64,000 nucleotides of DNA from JAAXVQ01 sp964604705. GTDB lineage: Bacteria; Oederibacteriota; JAAXVQ01. Position numbers and translations under genes: made by a program. Shown here piece by piece: positions 48,101-60,100 of this stretch (position 1 is the stretch's first letter; the number at the start of each line of letters is the position of its first letter). Location: contig CAZSAP010000006.1 of assembly GCA_964604705.1 (NCBI GenBank), positions 186,001-250,000 of the forward strand. The letters are read 5' to 3'. The notes under the pieces are model-generated. The model saw only the letters and a list, made by a program, of their open reading frames with translations. It made no database searches and was not told the origin of the DNA.

Positions 48101-51100
48101 ATTGCCAATAAACGTTTCACGCCGGAATTCCAACAATTTTTCCTGATCGGCTTCCAATTCAATGATGGTCAACAACGCGGTCAACGATATATTGTGCTCA
48201 CGGGCAAACGCATCGATGTCCGCGCGATTAAACCCAATATACTTCTGAGCCATAACCAGGGCATGACCCTCTGCCGACACCTCGCTGACTTTTAATTGTG
48301 AAGCCAAAGGCCCTGTAGCTTCCAGTTCCAAACGAACCGAAACTTTGCCTTGGGTTAGATTGGAAATCCCAATTTTTTGTGCCAATTGATACAAATTGAG
48401 TCTGTTTTCACCTGCAAAGAAGTAGAAAGGATTTTCCAAAACCACTTCACGTCCATCAATGAAGAGACGACCGCGCGCCGTGGCTTCCATTTTCGGAAGA
48501 TCCACCCGCAAGAACGGAGTACTGATCAAATCCTGTTCCGTGCTGACGGTGAGTTTGTTATCGACAAACGGAACATTGGATTGCAAAACCGTATGCGCCT
48601 GTTGCGTTAGTTGCGTGCTCGAACCATTGACCGTTTCCACACGCTCGAGCACCATCGAGGAGGTACCTTTGGTCGTCTGGGTTTCGGAAACACCAATTTC
48701 CAATTGGAAGGTTTGAACATCACGCTGGAGGTTGTCCGGAAGATACTGACTCAAATCAAAGGTAAATTCCCCTGCGGCATGTGTGTCAATCTGCAAGCGG
48801 ATAACTTGATTGGTCTTGGGATCACGCAAGAACGCGTACCATTGCCCGGTAACATCGCTCACCTTAATCTTGACGACCGCATGCTGAGTCATGTCGAGCG
48901 TAAACGGTTGCGATACAATCGCCGCATAGTTTTTCGCTCCCTGCTGTTGGACGGTCATCCCATTCGCCGTGGTCAGCATGCGTGCTGCATCGGCGGCGCC
49001 GGTCCAGCGACTGCGTGTGGCCGCCGAATTGGCATCAAACAACACATTGGTAGTGCCGTAGACTTGAACAAATCCATCACGTTCCAACGGAGTCATAACC
49101 GGCATGGAACGACGTGGTACTTCGCGTAAGTTCCGGAAATTCGTAGCCTGGAACGTTACATACACACCCTCGGTCCCAGGATTAATACTCTTAACATCCA
49201 TTCTACGAGTGCCATCTTTGGCATAAAGACCCCACTTCTGGTCACCCACATCATTAAGCGACCAAACCATGCCGCCGGCAATGTCGGTTTTAAACACTTC
49301 TTGGAATTGTTTAAAGAAGAACGCGCCGGCCACATCTTTATCGTTGGCCGGATTGCTGAAATCCAAGCCAAATTCTTCAAACAAGATTGGCCGAACCGTA
49401 TTGGTGCTCTGCATGAGTTGCTTGGTACGAACAATCATGGCCAACGCCGAATCCTGATTTCCACCGGTATGCAAAGCATACACATCCACGGAATTCATAT
49501 CCAGCTGCGTCAACAAGTCCGGACGCGAGGTAGCGGCAATCACCAAGTGATTCGGATCCACGGACTTCATTAAGGCGGCCATGCGGTTGTGCCATTGGAC
49601 CGCTTGTTGCAGCCGTACATCGTTGGCATCGTTGAACTGGATGGCATCCAAATCGGTTTCATTGGAAATTCCCCACCCTAAAATGCGCGGATCGTTTTTG
49701 AAGCGTTCCAAAACCGCACTCACATGTTTCTCTTGATTGGCCCAATCCGCTTCGTTGTAGCTGCGGTCCATCGGGAAGAAGGTAAACTGGACCTTCATCC
49801 CGTGTTTGTTGGCAATCTCAATAAATTCCTGCATATGGGCCAACATGGTCGGATCCACATTGGCGCCACCGAACTCCTTGTAGTGCACAAAGGTGCGGAT
49901 CACATTAATGCCCAATTCTTCACCGCGCGCCAATTCCCGATCGATCATCTTGGGATCCCACTCGGTCCACATCTTGCCCCAACCGTGTTCAGAGGGGTAA
50001 TAGTTGGCACCTTTGATCTTTACCACAATGCCGTTAATGGAAATTTGGTCCGGCTGTGCGTTGTTAATCGCGGCAAATCCCTGGGGTACAGATTGCGACG
50101 TACCCAATAAATGTTCGCTGGTGCTGGTACGCTGTTCGTTGGGCAAACCGGTTACTTTGGTAAGATCCGCGGTCACATCGGCCTTTTGCTCACGGTACGG
50201 ACTGAACCGGTAGATGACCGCACGTGAAAAATCCACCAGTGGATGCAAGCCAATCCCAATGATAATCTGGAAGAAACGGTTTTGACCAAGCGGTGCCAAA
50301 ATCATAAACATAATGGCCGTCATGGTCACCACGGCTCGAGCCACGGCCCAAACACCCGTACGCACAAAGTCGGTTAAAATCCAAGCTTTGATGTGGTGGC
50401 GTTCCAGACGACTGTGCTGAACACGCATGTGTGTCAGCCGTCCGGTCCGCCAGGCAAAAACAAATAAAGCAATGCCTAAGACTATGGCCGGAACACCGAT
50501 AGTCCAGGCCTGGGTTAAGTTCACCATTTCTCCCAGGCCGATGGCAGAAATCCCCAATACCTGAATCAAACCGATGGTTAAGAAATCCTTCAAACGTCGG
50601 GCGCGAGCGGCCTTCCCTTGCTCATCTGCCGGAAGTTTGGCAAACTCATCGTTGGCCACATTTTCCAATTCCTGCCATAACGCATTGGACACACCGACGC
50701 GTATCTTCTGGGTATCGGCTCCATTGACCAAACTGTCGGCAATATTACGCGCCTGCTTCAAATACTCAGCCTTCACCGCCGATCCAAGTTCCGTAACATC
50801 CGAGGCCCGTAGACTGTCGGCCGCATCTACAAATTCCTGAAGACTTTGAATGTAGGCATTGAACGCTTCGTGGAGCCGTTCTGAAGCTTTATCCAATTGA
50901 GTTTGCTTTTGCAGGCGTGCTCGATCGGTGCCGTTGGCGCCTTTGGCCTTTTCTTCCGCAGCCATGGCCGCTTCAAGTTCCACGGTTAAACTCGCGGTTT
51001 TGGTTTCCGCCTTGTTCAATTCATCCAAGGCTTTGGAAATCGAACGCGATGCAGAATGAATAACCCCCGTGGCCTTGCTCACGGACATAAAGTCCGAAAG

Positions 51101-54100
51101 CGGAATACTCTGAACCACTTCTTCGGTCTTTAAGAAACGACCCAGCAAAGGAATCCGGGTGGCCAAAGCCCAGGGAACATTTAACAACGAGGTGAAATTC
51201 AAGATTACATCGACAATTCCGCCGCCAAAAACTTCCGAAAGGATGGCGCGTTCTTCACCGGCCCCCCGTTTCGCGTGTTGCTGCTCGTGACGGATGAACG
51301 CATCCAATTGCCGGCGTGAGATCCAATCATCCGAATCCAATAAACGTTCCGAAACCAAATATCGTCCCGTGCTCGGCTGATACGAGATCAACGGGAAGTC
51401 GTTGCGCAAGGAGTGATACGCATCCCGGAACCCACGCGGTTGACGGACCGGAACCAACTCAACACCCGTGCGTTTCTGAATTTCAGCCACGCGATCGGCG
51501 ATCTCCATGGCCTTCCAACGGTGACTGGCCAAGCGGGACATAAAACCTGAATTTAAAATTAGATACTTGGACGCTTCCACGATAAGCATGGCGGTTGAAA
51601 TCATAGCCGGGAGCATGAAGAGCCATCCCCCGTTGAGGAAGAACGTAATGCCCATGCCGCCCATGGCGAGCATCAAAGGCAGGAAACTCTTGGGAGCGAC
51701 CTTCTTCACCACCGGAGCAATCTTCGTTCCGCTGGTGGTGGGCTCCACCGTACTCTTGACTTGAACCGGTGTATACGCCTGGATGCGTGCATTGTAATCG
51801 GCCATTAAACCCAAATACTTCAAATACGCTTCGGTGGCGGTTGTGCGCGCTTCCATGTAGGCTGAGACATACGCAATGAGTTTGCCGGGTTCATTGGGGT
51901 ACTGGGTTTGCGCCATCTTGAGCGCATCCTCGGCGGCGGTCAAGGTCTTGCGCGTCTGATTGTAAAGGGCGGCCTGGTCGTTGATCTGCCCTTCCAAGCG
52001 CTTGAGCTCCGCTTCCATGCGAATGCGAACGCCTCGCGCCAAGTCCACATTTATTCCACTGGAAATGTCATTGAGACGTCCCGAGAGGAGATTCTCCCCC
52101 GAGAAGGAAATAATCACATTCGCGGCCAATTGGGAGGTAAAAACCTTATTCTCCGTTTTTACTCCCCCGGTGGTCTGAGCACCGGTAATCGAGACATGTC
52201 GGAAACGGCTTTCCAAAGTCACAGTCGGCAAAAGCCCCTGCACCACCGACGGCAAGACCGATTGGGTGCCCTGAGCATCTTTCATAACAGCGGCCATATT
52301 GGAATCCATGGTTCCGGCCAAAGCCAAGACACGGTTCAACTGAGTCTCGAACTGAGTCTGGTTTAAGAACTCAGCCACATTGCCCGTCGCCTTATAATCA
52401 AAGACAATATTGGCTCCCAACAACTGAGAGAGTTCGAGCTTGAGTGCATTCAACGAGCGCTGTTGTTCCAACAATTTCGTCTGAGCATCTTCGTATTGCA
52501 ACTTCACATCTTTGTCCGCAGGTGACGCAGCGGCCATTTGTTTCCAACGCGCCACTTCATCCTGGGCAAACTTAACCTTCTCGGCGCTTAACGCCAGTGA
52601 GAAATACGTACGTATCGCTTTCAGCCAAGTCTGGTACACCACCTGATCGCGTTGCACACGTTTCTCAAACGCCTGACTGCGAGCCCACTGAACCTGCTGT
52701 ATAAATGAGGGAGACCAGCGGATTTGAGTCGCGGCATCCACATAGCCCGACGTGGTGGAGTAATCGGTGCTTACTCCGCCGTTGGTTTTTGAGAAGGTTT
52801 GGTTGGCCAAACCACCCGAAGACATGAAGGAAAGGGTGAACATGGTCGGATCATTGATCGCGGCATTGGACGATTCGTACAAGCTCTGGGCCCGAAGGAC
52901 GTTGGGCGAAGAAGCAATAAGCGAGCTCATTTGCTGAATAATCGCTTCAGGGTTGGTGACGTTGATCTGAAGTGTAGGTGTGGTAACCGTGGCGGTAACC
53001 GGCGCCCCGAGTTGCAGAAGCTTGAGTTTGGCCCGCGCCACATGTCCTTGGAAGAACGTCAACTCGAGTTGGCGCGCGTACAACTGTTGTTCCACAAACG
53101 CCACATAGCTGGGCGTTACTTTGCCGGCCGTCATGTCAATTTTGGCTTGGGCCAAATCCTGTGTGGCGAACGTCACACGCTTTTTAGCCAACTCAAGTTG
53201 TTGGGTAACAAACATGTACTCGGATTTAGCCGTTTCTTGTTGTTGTACCAGCTGACGATCCCAGAAGGTCAACGCTTGATTGCTCTCCGTATACTCCGCC
53301 CGAGCCTGGGTCTTCTTAGAGCTGGACCCACCACCCAAGGGAATGGACAACCCAAAGTAGGCCGTGGTGCCTTTGGTGTTGAAGTCTTGTGCGACACCCA
53401 GTTGCCAACGAACGGGGTCGCCTTGCCCATCAACCCGCATATTTGCAGAAGCACGTTGGTTCTGCGCCACCAGGAGCTTGCGATACGCTTGTGGATCATA
53501 GCTGTTTGCGGTAAGTGCACTCTCAAGCTCGCCCGGCAATTTATCCAAGAGCGTTGTGACATCGCCTTCAAACGCAAGCACGGTTCCGGCCGGAATATTG
53601 GCCAGACGCATGTAGCGTACAATGGCAATGTCCATCTCTTGCTTGATCTGTTCCAATGTCGACTTGGCCGCGGCCAAGTTCTCCATTTCGGCCCTTTCAA
53701 AGAAGGGTTCTTGCGTCTTTTCGGCTTCCGCCTTGGCTTTATCAAAACGCTGTTGTGCCTGCACCACCACTTTTTCTTGGTAATTTACGCGGGCTTTTAA
53801 TTCCACCACTTGAATGTAGGCGTAAATAATATCAATCATGGATTGATTACGGGCAAATTCACGCGCCGCGTCGTTCTCGATGACCTTGGAATGCGCCAAA
53901 TTGCGTTCGTTCCCTGTGCCAAAGCGCAACGGACCACTCACTTCAAGATTCAACCCCGTACGCCATCCCTTGTCGCCGGTAAAATCAGCACCAGCCTGTT
54001 CTTGTTTGTTAAAAAAGCGCTTACCCCCGTAGGCATTCAAATCAAGCGAGGGGTTGTTCATGCTTCCGGCAACATTGCCTTCTTCTTTGGCAGCTTGTCC

Positions 54101-57100
54101 ACCCAAAATCGCGCGCCGGATATCCACACTGTTTTCCACCGCTAAAACCATGCTTCCGGAAAGCGAAGGCAAGGTTACAGGTTGGGTAATATCGCTGACT
54201 TTTTCCGTACCGGTGAGTACCAACGATGCGGTCAAATAATCAAACCGTGCAGCCGCTTGTTGGGTGTACAACGACGCCCACTGACCGCGTAAATGTGCCA
54301 CGAGCATAACATCGCCCATGCCGAGTTGATAATCCGACTCCGCCTTGGCCAATTTTTCCCCGGTGGCCTTCATCTGGCCTTCGATCAGCCGCATCCGCTC
54401 CAAGGCATGTGTCATTTGGATCTGCGCTTGCCAGGTCGCATACACACGTACACGCTTAGCCTCTTCATAATCCACTCGCGCCAACTGCGAATTCACAGCC
54501 AACAAACGTTCCTGTGATAGGGTTTTGCCAAAATCCGTATGCAACAAGCGCGCACGTAACTCGACATACGCTGCCATGTCACCCAGGCCTGTGGAGTTTG
54601 AGAAAACCATACCGCTGGCTGTCAGCGTGGGAATCCAAGAACGGTTGGATGCGATGAGTTGACGTTCAAACTCCGACATCTGCACATTGGCCTGAGCCAG
54701 GTCCACTTGATTGGAGAGTGGCGCCATCTTGAAATAGCGCTGGAAAATATCATCCAACTCCTTTTGCGTTACCAATTCACTGCCCACATCCACTTTCGTG
54801 TTTACCGGATTTCCAACCACAATGTTCATGGTACGCATCTTGTCCAAGGCATCGGCCTGGAGGGCCAACAACGCGGTGCGTTCCTTCTGTGCCCGGGTAA
54901 AGAGCTGTTGATGATATACGGTCAAGGCCTGCTTCTGATCGGCCGGTGCATCGTCAATGACCTTTTGATTCTCCACGATCAAAGACAAAGCATCGTCCAA
55001 GACGGTCTTTTGCTTGGCTACGAGGAAATTAGCCTGGCGCAGTTCGATGTACGCTTTGACAATTTCCTGGATCATGGAGGTTATGTCGTTTTGGTACTCC
55101 ACCTGGCGCAGTTTGGTCTTGGCCCCCAGTTGTGAGAAATAAGGACCCCAGGTCGGATCAAAAATCTTCTGTGAAATGCGGAAACGCTCATCGGTGATAA
55201 GGAAGCCATTTGAGATCTGCCCCCCAGTGACCCCGCCACCTTCACCAAAATAGGTTGAAACCAACGGAACCTTAACCGAGACCGTAGGTAGAAACGCCCC
55301 CAATTGAGCCTGGAACACGTCCGTGCTGGCGTACTCGATGCGTCCACGGTCCGCGGATAAATTCGGTGAATTGCTCAACCCCTTGTCGATCAATTGGGTG
55401 AGGTTGTTGCTGACGGTGATGGTGTCGCGGGGTGCATAGGTTCCGCGGTCGCGGTACACCATGTCGGGCGAGGTACTGCGGGCCATGGCCATGCTGCCGG
55501 TGGCGCATCCGCCCAGGAAGAAGAGTGCCATGGGGATGAACAAGAAGACCATACGTTTGGCCAAACGCAGCAAGGCATTGGAATTCAAAAAGCGTTCCCA
55601 ACCGCTGAGTAGACTGGGATTCAGGCGGCGTCCAATTTCCTGTTGAACCAAGGAACGCAGTGCATCCCGAATGTTTTCAGGATATGACGCGACCAAATCC
55701 ACCACTTCCGAAGCCAGTTGGTTGCGATCCAACGTTCCACGGCTTTCCAGGTTCAAGCGGTTGACCAACAATTTCGCAATGGTCTGCATACGCTGGCTGG
55801 CCAACAAAAGCGGATTGATCAAATCCGTTCCCAGCGTAGTTTGCCCTTCGGTGGTGGTCAAATCCAAACCGGCTTTGACATACCCGTCACGGAACAGAAT
55901 AATCGAGGCATCCGTGATCACCCCCTGCTCACGCAGCGCCGAAATCTGGGCTTCACTGCGTTCGGCTAAAAAGACAACGGACTGAGTTTTGTTTCTAAGT
56001 GAATTGGAGAGCGAACCCCAAGCGGCCGTCAACTGCTGTTCAATAATGACGGAAATGCCAGGCTGAGCCGCTTCAACGGCGTCGTCTATATATAATGAAG
56101 CAATCCGACCATTGACATTGATGTTTTTGATCTGACCATTGGTGACCTGATCCGAAGTTGCGATCTGATAGGTCGTCTCAGGAACTTCAGTGGTTTCTGA
56201 CGCAGGCGCACCCACGGTGCGAGCCAAGTGTGCGATAAACGCAGGAATCGCAGCGATGCGCGCTCTCAATCCAGCGTTGTTCACCAGCAAGGCAATGGCG
56301 CCCCCCATGGCCAATCCGCCGGCGCCCAATCCAAGCAGTCCGCCGGAGGCCATAAACAAACCAATCAAGCCAGTGACCAACAACGCCGTTGCGCCCAAAT
56401 TGATCAAAAGACCCGCTTGAGCAACCGCCGTTTCACGCACGGTCTCGGCCATTTTTTTCAGGGGCGCAGCCACGGACAACTGCGGTAAACGTCCTGCTAA
56501 AGGCACATAGGCCGAGCGCAAAGAATTGTCGCTTAATTGTTGATAGCTTTGTACCCGGGCCTTGGCCTGAAGATTGTCATTGATGACACGCAAGGCGCGG
56601 CCAATGGCATCACGATTTTTTCGAGCCACTTTTTCATCGGCAGTCACGACCAAAATCACACGTGCGTTCTTGTTCAAGGTCTGGGCAGTCTGCTGGAGAT
56701 ACAGGAAATCCGATTCATCCAGCTTCTCCGGATGATTCAGACGGAAAATAACCGCAGGTTGATTTTCCTTGCCGAAGCTGGCCTTCTCTATATTCAACGG
56801 CCGTCCCAACCGGAACCCACCGTCGATCTGGCGCAACGTCCCAGCCAAAGCCTGCTGATAGAGCTCGGTATCGGCTACAGGCAAGGTTTCCTGAGCCAGT
56901 GTCCCGGTGGGCAAGGTGGCGGAAGCAACCACCGTTTCCATGGCCACTCCGCGTCCCAGCAACACATCGGCCTCGCGCAAAACCTCTTCAACCGTACGTT
57001 CGGGCATGGTTACTTCCACTTTAATCGGGTTCAATGCCGCGGTTAAGACCACCCGTGGAACGGCTTGTGCAAAATAATTTCGGGTAATCTGCGCGGCCCG

Positions 57101-60100
57101 CGTCTTGAATTGATCCAAAGGCTCACGCCCTGCGTAGGCCAGGAACATACCGTCTTCTTTCGCGGATTCAATCGGCCGCAGGAAGTCAGGTCCCCACGAT
57201 TGCTTGATTTGCGTTAAGAGACTCTTCTTTTGATCGTCCAAGGAAATGGCCGCACTGCTCACCAATCCGCGGTGCAAGGCTCCAATATATTGGGCCAAGA
57301 CATCGGCGATCTCCTGACGCGCGGTGTTACCCTTCTTGGTTAAGAGTGCATCGGCGATGCGCAACTGGAGCGCGTTGGCCAATTCCACGGACAACACGAC
57401 CCCGCGTTCCTGGAGCGCCAGCATGAGGTTCAAGAAACCGGCTTCCACCACATCTCGGTTAGTCAGGGAGTTCACCGACTTCTGCAATTGCGCGGTTAAG
57501 CTTTCGCGGAGTCGATAGCCATCTTGCTTGGTGTTGGTCAAGGCATCGTGCACCAAGGTGGTCATGCGGTTGGCCAATTCCTGTGGGAACTGTTTGCTGA
57601 TCTCGGCTTGCATGGCTTCTTCATCCCACAATGAGACATCGCGATAGTGCCCGAACTGAGCCACCAAATCCGCAGCCGCCTGCTTAAGCGACGATTGAAT
57701 CTGGGTTCGATTGATTTGATTGACAACCAACGTGCCCACATCCTGGCGGATGGCGTTATCCACATAGGCCCGGAATGCAGACTCGTTCATGTTGGAGATT
57801 GTCTGCTCCAGCACACGACGCTGTATGTCGGCCGTGTTCACGGGTGTGAAATAGCGGTCATGATACGAACGTTGCTCCGCCTGCTCACGTGCGTTGCGCA
57901 CATGCGCTTCGGAAATGTATTTCAACACATACTGCATGAGCTTCGTGCCCATGATGTTGCCCACGGCCCGATTCATAAAGAACTTCGCAGAACTTGTGTC
58001 CGCGTAACGCTGCATGACCGCATCATCGGCCATACTGTAAATCTTTACCGCGTACCCGACCAAGCCTTGGCGACCCACACGGCCGAACAACTGTTCGTTG
58101 GCATCCGAACTGGTCGGAACCTCGGCCTCAACGGCCAACATGTCCTCACCCAGAACATTAAACCCACGAGTACCACGCGGATTGGTGATGGTCACCACAA
58201 ACGGCAAACTGGCAATCTGCTTAATGGCCGCCAACTGTTCCTTGGTGGTTTTGGAAGAAATCACCGCGACCGTCAACGTCCGGGTCTGGCTCTGGAATTT
58301 TTCCAAGATCTGTTTTTCAGCAGCCTGACGTGCCGTGGCATCCGCGATGGACTTGACGCCATCCAAGGCTGTGCGCAATTCCGCGGCGCGAGCCTTGGCT
58401 TCCTGGACCAACTGCTGCATGCGATACGGCGAAGTCTCGGCATCCATGATTCGAACCTGCGCAGTGCCGGTACGATCAAACGTTTGTTTCAACATTTGCG
58501 TCAAGGCCTGCAGCTTGCCGGTGGTGTACGTTCCAATCAAAATGCCACCCAACACCTTGTGCTCTTGGATGGTGTTCTGAAGCGCATCGGCCTGGGCCGC
58601 CGGCTCCATATAATACTGATCCTGATAGCGATCGCGCACCAATGAAGCACCCTGATCCGAGGGCAGGTGCAAGCGGGCTAAACCCAACCGCTCCATAAGT
58701 TCTTGCTGTTCCTCACTGTTTCCGGTCGTAGCCGACATAAGGTTGCGCCACGGATAGCGCCGGGCAAACTGAGCCGGCAACAACTGGCTCTGATAATCCC
58801 CAATGTTGGTGAATTCCATGCCGCCGCGAACCAGCGAATTGGTCTCAACCAAGAATTCCTTGGCTTGCAATGCCTGATGAATGCCACCGGAAACTTCCTG
58901 ACCCGGCATGTCTTGCCCGGTTTCGCGATTGATCAACGTCACCTGACCCTGAGTCACGCGATATTCGCTAACCCCAGGCTTGGCTTCCGCGGCCTTGGCC
59001 ACATCGTCGCGCCGTTCGTAGAAGAACTGCGCATCCAAGGCTGCTTGTAAATACGATTGCAACATAGGGAATTCCGTCAAATTGGTGCTTTCGGGCAACC
59101 CTAAATATCCCTGCGATATCATCTTTAAACCGTCTTTGGTCAAGATGGCACGTTGTTCACCTGCTTGGTACGTCACTTCCACCAAGGGGGTCTCCGAACC
59201 CTTCTGCGCTTCAACCACCCGACTTACCAACCCGGCAAACAATAAACGCAGGGCAGCTGGATTCTTAGATGCAATGGTCTCGAAGGCTTCGCTGTTGGGC
59301 AACGCACTACGTCCAACTTCATTGAAACGGATGTTTTGCGTTCCCAGATCCACCTTGATCATACCTGGTTGCAGCCCCTTGACCACATTGCCCAACAACT
59401 CTTTCATTTCCGCATCCCGCAGCGTATGCTCCACGGTCTGATTGATCGAACGCGGAGTAGTGCCCTCTACGAAGTAAGTGACGTCGCCTTCATCGTCAAT
59501 ACGGTAGTACGGTTCACGTGTGTTGAGCCCAATCTGATAATCAAAATTAAACGCGCTTTCGGTACCGTAGGTGATATCCGCTTGATACGCCTTGGTCAGG
59601 TCAAATTCCTTAACCATGCTCTGGGTCGTTGAGTTCCAAACCAACACAGCCGGACGCTGAGTCTCACGGTCAAAATACCCTGTCACGGCCACGCTTACTC
59701 CCAGCGGCGCCAACAAACGCGCCACTTCCTCGCCTTGCTCCATGGCCAAATCAATGTTCGGTGTGATCAAGTGCGAACCACGGTTCAGCAACGAGACGGC
59801 AAACAACGCCAAGGCCGCGGTCTCGGTCTTACCCTGGCCGGTGGCCAACTTAATGGCGTAGGCGGCCACATCCACCATGGAAACCTCGGGGGTGACCAGA
59901 AGACGGAAGAAGCGTGCGACCCGCTGCCAACCACGGGCTTGCTTCAATTCCGTAAACGCCAACGCAGCCATCAACTGATTGGGGTGAATGGTAAAACTCT
60001 CCAACAAACGACGCTTCACCGGATCGCTCTCAGCGGCCGCGCGTGCACGTTTTTGTTGTTCGATGGCCACCACAGCAATGGCAATGGCTTCGGAGCGCTG

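Noticed and set aside
52799..53800. 333-codon plus-strand frame
   Set aside because: Antisense to TolC-like domain 2; no start context and no recognisable motifs.
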